Part shown: positions 39,481-49,204 of the stretch, piece by piece
How positions within the stretch are numbered: position 1 is the first letter of the stretch
Layout of the letters: each line of letters starts with the position of its first letter
From: UBA10518 sp022837185
GTDB lineage: Bacteria > Desulfobacterota > Desulfobulbia > Desulfobulbales > Desulfobulbaceae
Length of the DNA: 63,483 nucleotides
Assembly (NCBI GenBank): GCA_034007705.1
Contig: JAVEQK010000018.1
Coordinates: 1 to 63,483 of the forward strand
Direction of reading: 5' to 3'
Notes under the pieces: model-generated
What the model was told of the DNA's origin: nothing
Databases searched by the model: none
Seen by the model: only the letters and a program-made list of their open reading frames with translations
Translations under genes and position numbers: made by a program

Positions 39481-40929
39481 TCATCGGGGCGGCGAAACGA
39501 TTTCAATCTCCAGATTGCCCAGCAGTCCGCCTATCATGAGCTGCTGTTCAATGTCCCCCCGGGCGAAACGGATGTGGTACAGGTCCGCCGGGAGCTGGTC
39601 CGTGGTGGTGTCCAGGCTGTACCATTGGCCGCCGAGGCAGACCTCGTTCCAGGCATGATAGTAAAAGGCGTCATGCTGCAGGGTCACCCCTGTGGCGATG
39701 GCGGTCGGGATGCCCAGGGAACGGGCCAGGGCGGCAAACAGGGATGCATGCTCGTTGCAGTCGCCCTTGCGGCTTTTGAGCGTCGTCAGCGCGTCCGGCA
39801 GGCCGATGACCGGTCTTTTCTCCAGGTTTGCATGGACCCAGCGGGCCAGGAGGCGGACCCGGACGGCCGGGTCGGTTTCCGGACCGACGATGGCGGCGGC
39901 CTGGGCGATGATTTCCCCGTTGTCCGCCTGCACGTAGCGGCTGGGTTCAAGATATCGGCCGGGCCCGCAATTCCCGGAGCCGGCAAGGGCGGTGCGTTCG
40001 GGCATCTGCTCCAGGGTGACGCGCAGCAGGTCCCCCTCGACCGTCTGGCGGCCGCCGGCCAGCTCGAAGTCGAGGTCCGGCGGCATGGTGACGCGGTAGG
40101 TGACGTCTCCGGCACCGGGGGCGGGCAGGTCCCCGGTGAACGGGACGGCGACCGCGCTGAGCAGTTCGGTGCCGGGCCGGACGATATCCCGGGCCCGGAA
40201 CTCCGGCTCGGCAATGAATTTGAACCCGGCCGGCGACTCTTCCATGATGACCTTGCCGGCCTCATCGGTCCAGAAGCTGGTCCGCATGCCGGCGAGGGCC
40301 TCCGAAAACCGGTGCAGGAGCTGCAGCCTGCCGCGGACGACAATTTTTTCCTGGCCGTGGTAGGTGATGATCGACTCCCTGGCGGACAGGGAAAGCGGGT
40401 CGAAGGAAGGGACCCGGATTTTCTGCCCGGGTCCGCTCAGGCGGTCCAGCAGGTAGCCCCGGTCATTGATTGCCAAAAGGGGCGGTTCGGGCAGGGAAAC
40501 GGTATCGGCGATCGTCGCCTGGCCGGTGTCCAGGCGGAAGGAGACCCTGGTGCCCTCAACCGTGCCTTCCGCCTCCATGGTGGAAAAGGGCGAGGTGAAG
40601 CGGAAGGTGAAGTCCAGCAGCCGCAGGGAACCGGAAAGCGTCGCCCTGACCCGCATGTCGACGGGCTGGGTGGTGTCCAGGACATTGAGCAGCAGGTGCG
40701 CCTCCTGGTCGAGGATGAAGTCCTCTCCCCGGGGGCGCATGATTTCGACCACGTAGCCGATCCGCTGGCCGTTGAACCAGATGCCGTAATATTTTTCCTG
40801 CCTGGCTTTCCGGAGAACGGCCTCCTCCCCGCTGTCCATGACCGGGACGAACAGGTCCCTTGATGCCAGCAGGCCGAGCAGGACAAGCCAGGCAAGGAAG
40901 ACGGCTATTTTCAATGTTCTGCGGGACAT
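39481..40929 (-). CDS. Membrane-anchored transglutaminase-like protein
   Basis: The 482-residue protein has one N-terminal membrane helix (about residues 7-24) and a long beta-rich region. A C-terminal transglutaminase-like (papain-fold) domain follows. Its triad is visible: Cys in KGDCNEHASLF, His in YYHAWNEV and Asp in SLDTTTDQ. The domain would face the periplasm and may act as a peptidase, amidase or cross-linker. It is the first gene of a four-gene run with an ABC exporter, so it may process or depend on the exported molecule; that is inference. It is divergent from ilvC. Confidence 0.82.
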   Translation of the reverse strand: MSRRTLKIAVFLAWLVLLGLLASRDLFVPVMDSGEEAVLRKARQEKYYGIWFNGQRIGYVVEIMRPRGEDFILDQEAHLLLNVLDTTQPVDMRVRATLSGSLRLLDFTFRFTSPFSTMEAEGTVEGTRVSFRLDTGQATIADTVSLPEPPLLAINDRGYLLDRLSGPGQKIRVPSFDPLSLSARESIITYHGQEKIVVRGRLQLLHRFSEALAGMRTSFWTDEAGKVIMEESPAGFKFIAEPEFRARDIVRPGTELLSAVAVPFTGDLPAPGAGDVTYRVTMPPDLDFELAGGRQTVEGDLLRVTLEQMPERTALAGSGNCGPGRYLEPSRYVQADNGEIIAQAAAIVGPETDPAVRVRLLARWVHANLEKRPVIGLPDALTTLKSRKGDCNEHASLFAALARSLGIPTAIATGVTLQHDAFYYHAWNEVCLGGQWYSLDTTTDQLPADLYHIRFARGDIEQQLMIGGLLGNLEIEIVSPPR

Positions 40930-41122
40930 ACGGAAGCGCGGGCTCTCATGGGATGCGGTTTCTTCGGATTCTCAGACCGAGTGTACCATTTTCCGGAGTG
41001 ATTGTTCAGCATTATTGCACCGGCCGGAAGAAATTGCCGGAATGGCCGATCCGGATGGTCGGCGGTTGACCTCGGGCCATGCAGACCGTTTCCTCCATCT
41101 CCTGGAATGTATTTTATTTGAG

Positions 41123-41152
41123 TTGAATTTGTCCGGCAGGTTTTGTAATAAT
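41123..41152 (+). promoter_or_regulatory. Candidate ilvC promoter
   Basis: TTGAAT (41123-41128) and AATAAT (41147-41152) are 18 nt apart; TAATAA at 17 nt is an alternative. The leader would be about 65 nt and is T-rich. No leader peptide with runs of branched-chain codons is visible. Confidence 0.45.
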
Positions 41153-41222
41153 AACAGTTTACTTTTTTATCTTTTGTTTATCCATCGCCGATGGCGGATT
41201 TGAATCATAGTGGAGGAATCAG

Positions 41223-42698
41223 ATGGAAACGATCTTTACATCCAACGTCTTTGACACCGAAATCATTCAACTTGCCCATACCAGGGAAACCATCGTCCGC
41301 GGGGGGCGGGACAGGTTTTCCCGTCTGCCTGACGCCTTCGCGGGGATCAAACAGATCGGCGTCATCGGCTGGGGCTCCCAGGGTCCGGCCCAGGCCCAGA
41401 ATCTGCGTGACTCTCTCGTTGGCACGAATATCCGGGTCAAAGTCGGCCTGCGGGCCGGCAGCTCATCCATGCAGGCCGCCCGGGAAGCGGGCTTCACGGA
41501 GGAGAGCAACACCCTGGGGGAAATGTATGAGGTCATCGGCGAATCGGACATGGTCATCCTCCTGATTTCCGATGCGGCCCTGGTGCAGAACTACAAAAAA
41601 GTGTTCGCCACCCTGAAGAAGGGCGCGGTCCTCGGTCTCTCCCACGGCTTTCTCCTGGGGCACCTGGAAAGCGTGGGCGAATATTTCCCTCCCGGAATCA
41701 ATGTCATCGGCGTCTGCCCCAAGGGGATGGGACCGTCGGTCCGGCGCCTGTACGTGCAGGGCAAAGAGATCAACGGCGCCGGCATCAACTGCAGTTTCGC
41801 CGTGGAGCAGGATGCGGACGGCATGGCCACCGATCAGGCCCTGGGGTGGGCCATAGCGATCGGCGCACCCTATGTTTTCAAAACGACGCTGGGCTTCGAG
41901 TACCGCAGCGACATCTTCGGCGAACGGGGCATTCTTCTTGGCGCCGTCCATGGAATCGTCGAGGCCCTGTATCGGAATTTCGTCATGGAAAAGGGGATGG
42001 GGGAGGAAGAGGCGTTCACCGCCACCGTCGAGAACATCACCGGCCCCCTGAGCAGGACCATTTCCCACGACGGCATCATCGCGGTGTACCGGCAGCTTGA
42101 CGAAGAGGGGAAAAAGACCTTTGAACGGGTCTATTCCGCCGCCTACCACCCGTGCTTCGACGTGCTGCTGGAGATTTACGATGAGGTGTCCAGCGGCAAC
42201 GAGATCCGCAGCGTGGTCATGGCCGAAAAACGGTTCGACCGCTATCCCATGGGCAAAATCGACGGCACCAGGATGTGGCGGGTAGGCGAAAGGGTCCGGG
42301 CCGCCCGATCGGGCGAACCGCCGGTCAACCCGGTCACCGCCGGCCTGTACTGCGCGGCGATGATGGCCCAGATCGACCTCCTGATTGAAAAGGGACACTG
42401 CCTGAGCGAGGTGTGCAACGAATCGGTCATCGAAGCGGTCGACTCCCTCAATCCCTACATGCACTTCAAGGGCGTGGCCTACATGGTCGACAACTGTTCG
42501 ACCACGGCCCGGCTCGGGTCGCGGAAGTGGGCCCCGAAATTTGACTACAACATCATGCAGCAGGCCCTGCTGGACTTCGACGCCGGCAAGCCGGCCGATC
42601 CTGCCCTGATTGACGGGTTCAGGAATCACATGATCCACGATGTGCTGGCAGCCGTGGCAACCATGCGGCCTTCGGTCGACATTTCCGTGGCCGGGTAG
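41223..42698 (+). CDS. ilvC: Ketol-acid reductoisomerase, long plant-like class II
   Basis: The 491-residue enzyme converts acetolactate to dihydroxyisovalerate in valine/leucine/isoleucine synthesis. It is class II (long) rather than the usual 330-residue class I form. The NADPH motif is GVIGWGSQGPAQAQN (residues 46-60). SHGFLLGHL and CPKGMGPSVRRLYVQGKEINGAG-type segments, and SDIFGERGILLGAVHG, follow the chloroplast enzyme closely by my reading. TGGAGG lies 7 nt before the ATG. ilvB/ilvN are not adjacent; the methionine-cycle genes follow after 73 nt. Confidence 0.93.
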   Translation: METIFTSNVFDTEIIQLAHTRETIVRGGRDRFSRLPDAFAGIKQIGVIGWGSQGPAQAQNLRDSLVGTNIRVKVGLRAGSSSMQAAREAGFTEESNTLGEMYEVIGESDMVILLISDAALVQNYKKVFATLKKGAVLGLSHGFLLGHLESVGEYFPPGINVIGVCPKGMGPSVRRLYVQGKEINGAGINCSFAVEQDADGMATDQALGWAIAIGAPYVFKTTLGFEYRSDIFGERGILLGAVHGIVEALYRNFVMEKGMGEEEAFTATVENITGPLSRTISHDGIIAVYRQLDEEGKKTFERVYSAAYHPCFDVLLEIYDEVSSGNEIRSVVMAEKRFDRYPMGKIDGTRMWRVGERVRAARSGEPPVNPVTAGLYCAAMMAQIDLLIEKGHCLSEVCNESVIEAVDSLNPYMHFKGVAYMVDNCSTTARLGSRKWAPKFDYNIMQQALLDFDAGKPADPALIDGFRNHMIHDVLAAVATMRPSVDISVAG

Positions 42699-42771
42699 CC
42701 GGTCAGGGGCTGGTGAGACGGATAGGGCGCGCCCGGCCGCAACGTCCGGCCGGTAAAGTGGCGGGAAGGCC

Positions 42772-44682
42772 GTGAAACCGGATTTTCTGCAATATCTCCG
42801 CAACCACGTGGTTCTGGCTGACGGAGCGCTTGGCACCTACCTGTACGAGAAGGGCGTGGAACTGGGCCGCAACCTGGATCTGCTCAACCTGCAGGCCGAT
42901 GAACTGGTGTACAGCGCCCACGAGGAGTATATCCGCGCCGGCAGTCAGCTCATTGAAACCAACACCTTCGGCGCCAATTATTTCAAACTGCGGGAGGCGG
43001 GGGCCGAGGACCAGGTCCGGGAGATCAACCGGGCCGGGGCCCGGATAGCCTGCAAGGCCGCCGGACATCAGGTGTACACAGCGGGTTCCGTCGGACCCAC
43101 CGGAGTCGGTTTCCCGCTGGAAGAGGACGGAGTATCGGCGGAGGACATCAGCGCCGCTTTCCGGGAGCAGATTAGCGCCCTGGTCGAGGGAGGGGTTGAC
43201 CTGATCATGGTCGAAACCTTTTCCATCCTTGACGAGGTGCTGCTTGCCATCCAGGCGGCCAGGGAGGCGGCCCCCGGTCTGCCCCTGGTCGCGCAGATGG
43301 TGTTCCCGGCCAGGGGGATGACCGTCGAAGGACTGGATGCACTGAGCTGCGGCAGAATAATGGCTGAAGCCGGGGCCGATGTCGTGGGAACCAACTGCGG
43401 CCGTGGCATCGATGCGATGGTGACGGCGGTGAAGCTGATGATGCCCCTGGCCGGGGAGGGTATTCTCCTGTCGGCTTTTCCCAATGCCGGCCTGCCGGAA
43501 ATGGTCGGGCACCGGATGATTTACCCGGCCCAGCCGTCGTACATGGCCGCCAGGGCGGCGGAAATGATCAAGTGCGGAGTCCACCTGATCGGCGGCTGCT
43601 GCGGCACGAGTCCGGCCCATATCCAGGAGTTCCGTTCGAGTCTCAAAATCAGGCCGGTGCGGATCCGGGACGAGCGGATCGCCGAACGGCCGGAAGAAGA
43701 AGCCCGGCAGGAAGTCAGGGACCTGCCCGGAGGTTTTCTGGCCGGTCTCAGGCCTGGGCGCCTGCCGGTCATCGTTGAACTTGACCCGCCCACCCATCTC
43801 GACGTCGAACAGGTGCTGGCCGGGGCCGGCGAACTGACCGGAGCCGGCGTTGACGCCATTTCACTGGGCGACAATCCCCTGGCCATCCTCCGGGTCGGGA
43901 ACCTGGGGATGGCGACCCTTATCCGCAGGCGGACCGGGGTCCAGACCATTCTTCATCAGACCGGCCGGGACCTCAATGCCCTGGGACTGCAGTCACGGAT
44001 GATGGAGGCGCACCTGCTCGGCATTGAAGCGGTGCTCGCCGTCAGCGGAGACTCCGCCGGCGCCACCGATCAGCCCGGGGTCAGCGGGGTGTTTGATCTC
44101 CGTTCCTACGGCCTGCTGCGGATGCTGCGGAATCTGAACAACGGGCTGAACATGGCCGGCCGGTCCATCAAGGAGCGGACCAATTTTTCCGTCGGCGCCG
44201 CTTTCAGTTATCGCCCGGAAAATCCCCGGGTCCAGATCCAGCGGCTGGAAAAAAAAGCCGATCTGGGCGCCCGCTTTGCCATGACCCAGCCCCTGTTCAG
44301 CCGGGAGGCGGTCGAAAAGATGATTGAGGAGACACAACATCTCGACATCCTGATTTTTCCCGGCATCTTTCCGCTCATCTCTTCACGCAACGCGGAATTC
44401 CTGCACAACGAGGTCCCCGGCATCAGCGTTCCGGGAGAATTGCGCCGCCGGCTGGCCTCCTATGAACAGGCGGCGGACCAGCGCCGGGCCGCCCTTGACT
44501 ATATCCGGCAGCTGGTGGAGAGCATCGGGCCGATGGTGGACGGCCTCTACTTCATCAGTCCGCTGAACAAATGGGAAATCGCCCTGGAATTTGTCCGTCT
44601 GGTCCGCGAAAGCGGCTGGCGGGGCAGCGGCAGGGCCGACAGATACTGCAGTCATCATACTCTTCATTCAACTCTTTCATGA
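42772..44682 (+). CDS. Bifunctional homocysteine S-methyltransferase / methylenetetrahydrofolate reductase
   Basis: The 636-residue protein fuses two enzymes. Residues about 1-295 are a homocysteine S-methyltransferase with the zinc cysteines in GTNCGRG and GGCCGTSPAH. Residues about 320-610 are a MetF-type barrel (VIVELDPPTHLD, ISLGDNPLA, SVGAAFSYRPENP). The cobalamin-binding and activation domains of MetH are absent; the layout resembles Bacillus subtilis YitJ. It may make methionine from homocysteine, perhaps with a separate corrinoid protein. The start is a GTG. metK follows after 15 nt and ahcY next, so the unit encodes the activated methyl cycle. Confidence 0.88.
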   Translation: MKPDFLQYLRNHVVLADGALGTYLYEKGVELGRNLDLLNLQADELVYSAHEEYIRAGSQLIETNTFGANYFKLREAGAEDQVREINRAGARIACKAAGHQVYTAGSVGPTGVGFPLEEDGVSAEDISAAFREQISALVEGGVDLIMVETFSILDEVLLAIQAAREAAPGLPLVAQMVFPARGMTVEGLDALSCGRIMAEAGADVVGTNCGRGIDAMVTAVKLMMPLAGEGILLSAFPNAGLPEMVGHRMIYPAQPSYMAARAAEMIKCGVHLIGGCCGTSPAHIQEFRSSLKIRPVRIRDERIAERPEEEARQEVRDLPGGFLAGLRPGRLPVIVELDPPTHLDVEQVLAGAGELTGAGVDAISLGDNPLAILRVGNLGMATLIRRRTGVQTILHQTGRDLNALGLQSRMMEAHLLGIEAVLAVSGDSAGATDQPGVSGVFDLRSYGLLRMLRNLNNGLNMAGRSIKERTNFSVGAAFSYRPENPRVQIQRLEKKADLGARFAMTQPLFSREAVEKMIEETQHLDILIFPGIFPLISSRNAEFLHNEVPGISVPGELRRRLASYEQAADQRRAALDYIRQLVESIGPMVDGLYFISPLNKWEIALEFVRLVRESGWRGSGRADRYCSHHTLHSTLS

Positions 44683-44697
44683 GAACAGGAGACACCT

Positions 44698-45864
44698 ATG
44701 TCAACACACCTCTTTACCTCTGAATCGGTTTCCGAAGGCCACCCGGACAAGGTGGCGGACCAGATTTCCGACGCGATTCTGGACGCCATAATTGCCCATG
44801 ACAAGAACGCCCGGGTGGCCTGCGAAAGTCTGGTGACGACCGGGATGGCGCTTATTGCCGGCGAAATCACCACCAGCGCCTGGGTCGACATGCCGGACAT
44901 TGTCCGCCAGACCATCCGCCAGATCGGCTACAATTCCTCGGAGATGGGGTTTGACTGGCAGTCGTGCGCGGTGATCACCTCCATCGACAAGCAGTCGCCG
45001 GATATCGCCCAGGGAGTCGATGAAGGCCGTGGGCTCGACCTTGATCAGGGGGCCGGAGACCAGGGGATCATGTTCGGCTACGCCTGTAATGAAACCAAGG
45101 TGCTGATGCCCATGCCCATCACCTACGCCCACCGGTTGATGAAGCGGCAGGCGGAGGTGCGCAAGGCCGGCCTGCTGCCGTGGCTGCGCCCGGACGGCAA
45201 GGGCCAGGTGACCGTCGAATACCGTGACAAAAAGCCCCATCGCATCGAGGCGGTGGTCCTGTCGACCCAGCACAGCCCGGACATCGATTATGAGGACCTC
45301 AAGGAAGCGGTCATGGAAGAGATCATCAAGCCGGTGCTGCCGGAACACATGATTGACGGCAATACCAAATACTATATCAATCCGACCGGCCGCTTCGTTA
45401 TCGGCGGCCCGGTTGGGGACTGCGGCATGACCGGGCGCAAGATCATCGTCGACACCTACGGCGGCATGGGATCGCACGGCGGGGGCGCCTTCTCCGGCAA
45501 GGACCCGTCCAAGGTCGACCGCTCCTCATCCTACATGGGCAGGTACGTGGCCAAGAACCTGGTTGCCGCGGGCATCGCCGAGGTGGTGGAGGTACAGATG
45601 GCCTATGCCATCGGCATTTCCAAGCCGGTGTCCATCAATGTCAATACCTTCGGCACCGGCAGGATCGACGATGACCGGATCGTGGAACTGATCAGGCAGT
45701 TTTTCGACCTGCGGCCCAAGGCGATCATCCAGCACCTCGACCTGCTGCGGCCCATTTATCGGGCGACTGCCGCTTACGGTCATTTCGGCCGCGAGCGGGA
45801 TGATTTTACCTGGGAAAAAACCGACAAAGCGGAAGAGATCCGGGAAGCGGCCGGGCTGAAATAA
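44698..45864 (+). CDS. metK: S-adenosylmethionine synthetase
   Basis: The 388-residue enzyme makes SAM from methionine and ATP. The N-terminal FTSESVSEGHPDKVADQISDAILD, split here as SESVSEGHPDK and VADQISD, is the classic signature. GAGDQGIMFGYA and GGGAFSGKDPSKVDRS are the conserved ATP and metal loops. Length is normal. An AGGAG-type site precedes the ATG. It lies between the methyltransferase/MTHFR fusion and ahcY in one unit. Confidence 0.98.
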   Translation: MSTHLFTSESVSEGHPDKVADQISDAILDAIIAHDKNARVACESLVTTGMALIAGEITTSAWVDMPDIVRQTIRQIGYNSSEMGFDWQSCAVITSIDKQSPDIAQGVDEGRGLDLDQGAGDQGIMFGYACNETKVLMPMPITYAHRLMKRQAEVRKAGLLPWLRPDGKGQVTVEYRDKKPHRIEAVVLSTQHSPDIDYEDLKEAVMEEIIKPVLPEHMIDGNTKYYINPTGRFVIGGPVGDCGMTGRKIIVDTYGGMGSHGGGAFSGKDPSKVDRSSSYMGRYVAKNLVAAGIAEVVEVQMAYAIGISKPVSINVNTFGTGRIDDDRIVELIRQFFDLRPKAIIQHLDLLRPIYRATAAYGHFGRERDDFTWEKTDKAEEIREAAGLK

Positions 45865-45880
45865 AGGAGCAGAGACACCC

Positions 45881-47170
45881 ATGGAAAATGATTACAAGAT
45901 TGCCGATTTGTCGCTGGCCGAGTGGGGCCGCAAGGAAATTGCCATAGCCGAAACCGAGATGCCGGGCCTGATGGCCCTGCGCGAGGAATTTGCCGGCAGC
46001 AGGCCCCTGGCCGGCGCCCGCATCGGCGGCTGCCTGCACATGACCATCCAGACCGCCGTGCTGATGGAAACCCTGGTGCAGCTTGGGGCGGAGATCCGCT
46101 GGTCTTCCTGCAATATTTTCTCCACCCAGGATCATGCCGCCGCCGCCATGGCCGCGGCGGGTATCCCCACCTTTGCCTGGAAGGGGGAGACCGAGGAGGA
46201 ATTCTGGTGGTGCATCGACCGGACCATCTTCGGCCCGGACGGCTGGCGGCCCAACATGATCCTCGATGACGGCGGCGATCTGACCAAGGTCATGCACGAA
46301 AAGTACCCGGAGCTGATGCGGGACGTCAGGGGCATCACCGAGGAAACCACCACCGGCGTCCACCGGCTGAACGAGATGGCCGCGGAGGGGACCCTGCTTG
46401 CTCCGGCCATCAACGTCAACGACTCGGTGACCAAGTCAAAATTCGACAATCTCTATGGCTGCCGCGAGTCGCTCATCGACGGGATCAAGCGGGGCACGGA
46501 TGTGATGATCGCCGGCAAGATCGCCGTGGTGGCCGGGTACGGCGATGTGGGCAAGGGCTGTGCCCAGGCTCTGCGGGGCATGGGCGCCACGGTGCTGATC
46601 ACGGAGATCGACCCGATCTGCGCCCTGCAGGCAGCCATGGAAGGGTACCGGGTTGTGACCATGGATGAGGCGGCCCCGGTCGGCGACATCTTTGTCACCG
46701 CCACCGGCAACGTCAAGGTCATCACCAGGGCCCATATGGATGTGATGAAGGATCAGGCCATCGTCTGCAACATCGGCCACTTCGACGCCGAGATCGACAT
46801 CGCCGGCATTCGGGAACTGGTGTGGGAAAACATCAAACCCCAGGTCGATCACGTCATCTTCCCGGACGGCAAGCGGCTGATCGTTCTGGCGGAGGGCCGG
46901 CTGGTCAACCTGGGCTGCGCCACCGGCCATCCCAGTTTCGTCATGTCCAATTCCTTCACCAACCAGGTTCTGGCCCAGATCGAACTGTGGCGGAATGCGG
47001 AGAACTACGACAGAAAGGTGTACTTCCTTCCCAAGAAACTGGACGAGAAGGTCGCCATGCTGCACCTGCAGAAGATCGGGGCGCATCTGACCAGGCTCAC
47101 CCCGGAACAGGCCAGGTACATCGGGGTTGACACAAAGGGCCCTTTCAAGCCGGAGTACTATCGGTATTAA
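45881..47170 (+). CDS. ahcY: S-adenosylhomocysteine hydrolase
   Basis: The 429-residue NAD-dependent enzyme splits S-adenosylhomocysteine into adenosine and homocysteine. It carries GGCLHMTIQTAVL near residue 50, the NAD motif VAGYGDVGKGCAQALRGMG, and the C-terminal LDEKVA...PFKPEYYRY ending. It closes the methyl cycle with the two genes before it. AAAGGAG lies 12-18 nt before the ATG. Confidence 0.97.
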   Translation: MENDYKIADLSLAEWGRKEIAIAETEMPGLMALREEFAGSRPLAGARIGGCLHMTIQTAVLMETLVQLGAEIRWSSCNIFSTQDHAAAAMAAAGIPTFAWKGETEEEFWWCIDRTIFGPDGWRPNMILDDGGDLTKVMHEKYPELMRDVRGITEETTTGVHRLNEMAAEGTLLAPAINVNDSVTKSKFDNLYGCRESLIDGIKRGTDVMIAGKIAVVAGYGDVGKGCAQALRGMGATVLITEIDPICALQAAMEGYRVVTMDEAAPVGDIFVTATGNVKVITRAHMDVMKDQAIVCNIGHFDAEIDIAGIRELVWENIKPQVDHVIFPDGKRLIVLAEGRLVNLGCATGHPSFVMSNSFTNQVLAQIELWRNAENYDRKVYFLPKKLDEKVAMLHLQKIGAHLTRLTPEQARYIGVDTKGPFKPEYYRY

Positions 47171-47249
47171 TCATGCGACCGGTCAATCCCGGCCCATGGC
47201 GAAATGGACGAGGCCGCGGATACCCCGGCCGCCATGCCGTTGCGAGAAA

Positions 47250-47771
47250 ATGATCCGTTTCTGCCTGCTGCTGCTGCTGATTCTTTTGACCTGCGGGGGC
47301 TGTGCCCGGCAGGATACCCGGATCATGGAGACCACGGCCTACTGCGGCTGCGGTCAGTGCTGTTCCTGGGAGCGGGGGAACTGGAAGTATCTGCGGCTCG
47401 ACGTCTGGAACCGGTATGTCAATGCGGGACCGGACGCGGGCCGGTCGTACAGCGGCCTGACGGCCGCGGGCGACCGGCCCGTCGAACCGTCTCCGGGGCT
47501 CTTTTCGGTCGACAGCCTGACCCGTCCCTGGATGATTCCGTTCCGGCTTGTTTTTCCCTGGCTCTGGCTGCCGCGGGACGGAACCATCGCCGCGGACACC
47601 GGCTATTACCCCTTCGGGACCCGGATGCACATCCCCGGATACGGTTGGGGAGTGGTCAGCGACAGGGGATCCGCCATCAAGGGGCCGGACCGGCTTGACC
47701 TCTATTTTGACTCCCACCGCAGGGCTCTTGCCTGGGGCAGGCAGAGGCTCGAGGTGACCATTCTCCGATGA
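47250..47771 (+). CDS. 3D-domain exported protein, probable lipoprotein
   Basis: The 173-residue protein has a short hydrophobic signal (residues 1-18) ending in LTCGGCAR, a weak lipobox. The C-terminal half is a 3D domain, a small double-psi barrel with three aspartates: GTIAADTGYYPFGTRMHIPG, shown as AADTG and PFGTRM, then VSDRGSAIKG and RLDLYFD. The fold is shared with lytic-transglycosylase MltA and resuscitation-factor-like proteins, so cell-wall glycan cleavage is likely. The start at 47250 is where the signal begins; upstream codons overlap ahcY. The stop overlaps the trmFO start in ATGA. Confidence 0.78.
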   Translation: MIRFCLLLLLILLTCGGCARQDTRIMETTAYCGCGQCCSWERGNWKYLRLDVWNRYVNAGPDAGRSYSGLTAAGDRPVEPSPGLFSVDSLTRPWMIPFRLVFPWLWLPRDGTIAADTGYYPFGTRMHIPGYGWGVVSDRGSAIKGPDRLDLYFDSHRRALAWGRQRLEVTILR

Positions 47772-49084
47772 CTCCGCCCCGGGTGACGATCATCGGCGGC
47801 GGCCTGGCGGGGTGCGAGGCGGCCTGGCAGGTGGCGCAACGCGGCGTCCGCGTCGATCTGCACGAAATGAAGCCGCTTCGCTTCAGCCCCGCCCACGAGT
47901 CGGAGCTGCTGGCCGAACTGGTGTGCTCCAATTCCCTGCGCTCCAATGATCCGGCCTCGGCCGTCGGCCTGCTGAAGGAGGAAATGCGGCGGCTCGGCTC
48001 CCTGATCATGCAGGCCGCCGATGCCACGGCCGTCCCCGCCGGCAAGGCCCTGGCGGTTGACCGCAGCAGGTTCGCGGGCCGGGTGACCGAGTGCATTCTT
48101 GCCCATCCGCTGATCAACGTCGTCCGCGAAGAAGTCCGGTCCCTGCCCCCGGAAGGGGAATGTCCGGTGATCCTGGCCACGGGTCCGCTCACCGCCGGCG
48201 GCCTGGCCGAGAACCTGGCCCGGCTGGCCGGCTCCCGGAATCTCGCCTTTTACGATGCCATCGCCCCCATCGTTGCCGCCGAGTCCCTGAATATGGATAT
48301 CGTCTACCGTAAATCCCGCTGGGACGACGGGCCGGGCGACTATCTCAACTGTCCGCTGAATGAGGCGCAGTACAGGGAATTTCTCCGCCTCCTGGGCGGC
48401 GCAGCCAGGGTCCCCCTGAAGGATTTCGAGGATCCCAGGTACTTCGAGGGCTGCCTGCCCATCGAGGTGATGCTGGAGCGGGGCGAACAGACCCTTCGCT
48501 TCGGCCCCATGAAGCCGGTCGGCCTTCCCGATCCCCGGACAGGGGAGACCCCTTACGCGGTGGTCCAGCTGCGGGCGGAGAACCTTGATCGCACCCTGTA
48601 CAACCTGGTCGGTTTTCAGACCAAGCTCACCTATCCGGAGCAGAAGCGGGTCTTCCGGACCATTCCCGGGTTGGAGGAGGCCGAATTCGTCCGGCTGGGC
48701 TCCATTCACCGCAATACGTTCGTCTGCGCTCCCCTGGTCCTGGAGCCGACCCTGCAGTTGAAAAAACGGCCCCGGCTGCTGCTGGCCGGTCAGCTCACCG
48801 GAGTTGAGGGATACGTCGAATCAACGGCCATGGGCCTGCTGGCCGGCATCAACGCCGCCCGGACGGCTTTGGGCGGGAAACCCATGGTGCCGCCGCCGGC
48901 GACCGCCCACGGCGCCCTGATCCGTCATCTGACGGCCACGCAGCCCGACTGTTTCCAGCCTTCGAATGTCAATTTCGGCCTGTTCCCGCCGCTGTCCGGA
49001 AAAACAAGGAAGCGGGACCGCGGTCTCATCCGGGCCCGGCTGGCCCTGGAAGCCCTGGCATCCTGGGAGCGGGAAATCGGATAG
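47768..49084 (+). CDS. trmFO: Methylenetetrahydrofolate-tRNA-(uracil-5-)-methyltransferase
   Basis: The 438-residue flavoprotein methylates U54 in the T-loop of tRNAs using methylenetetrahydrofolate. The FAD motif is IIGGGLAGCEAAWQ at residues 8-21. LHEMKPLRFSPAH, CSNSLRSNDPASAVG and QLTGVEGYVESTAMG, given in part here, are TrmFO hallmarks. It is coupled by an ATGA overlap to the 3D-domain gene and uses the same folate pool as the MTHFR fusion upstream. It converges with the hybrid-kinase gene across 120 nt. Confidence 0.95.
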   Translation: MTPPRVTIIGGGLAGCEAAWQVAQRGVRVDLHEMKPLRFSPAHESELLAELVCSNSLRSNDPASAVGLLKEEMRRLGSLIMQAADATAVPAGKALAVDRSRFAGRVTECILAHPLINVVREEVRSLPPEGECPVILATGPLTAGGLAENLARLAGSRNLAFYDAIAPIVAAESLNMDIVYRKSRWDDGPGDYLNCPLNEAQYREFLRLLGGAARVPLKDFEDPRYFEGCLPIEVMLERGEQTLRFGPMKPVGLPDPRTGETPYAVVQLRAENLDRTLYNLVGFQTKLTYPEQKRVFRTIPGLEEAEFVRLGSIHRNTFVCAPLVLEPTLQLKKRPRLLLAGQLTGVEGYVESTAMGLLAGINAARTALGGKPMVPPPATAHGALIRHLTATQPDCFQPSNVNFGLFPPLSGKTRKRDRGLIRARLALEALASWEREIG

Positions 49085-49204
49085 ACAAAGCGGGCCGGGC
49101 GGTTCAGAAAATTTTTTCCGGAGGCCATGACCCCGCGGAGATGGTGAGACAGAGGGTCGGTGATCCCGGCCCGGCGGGAGGAGGGGAAGGAAAACCGGCT
49201 GCCG

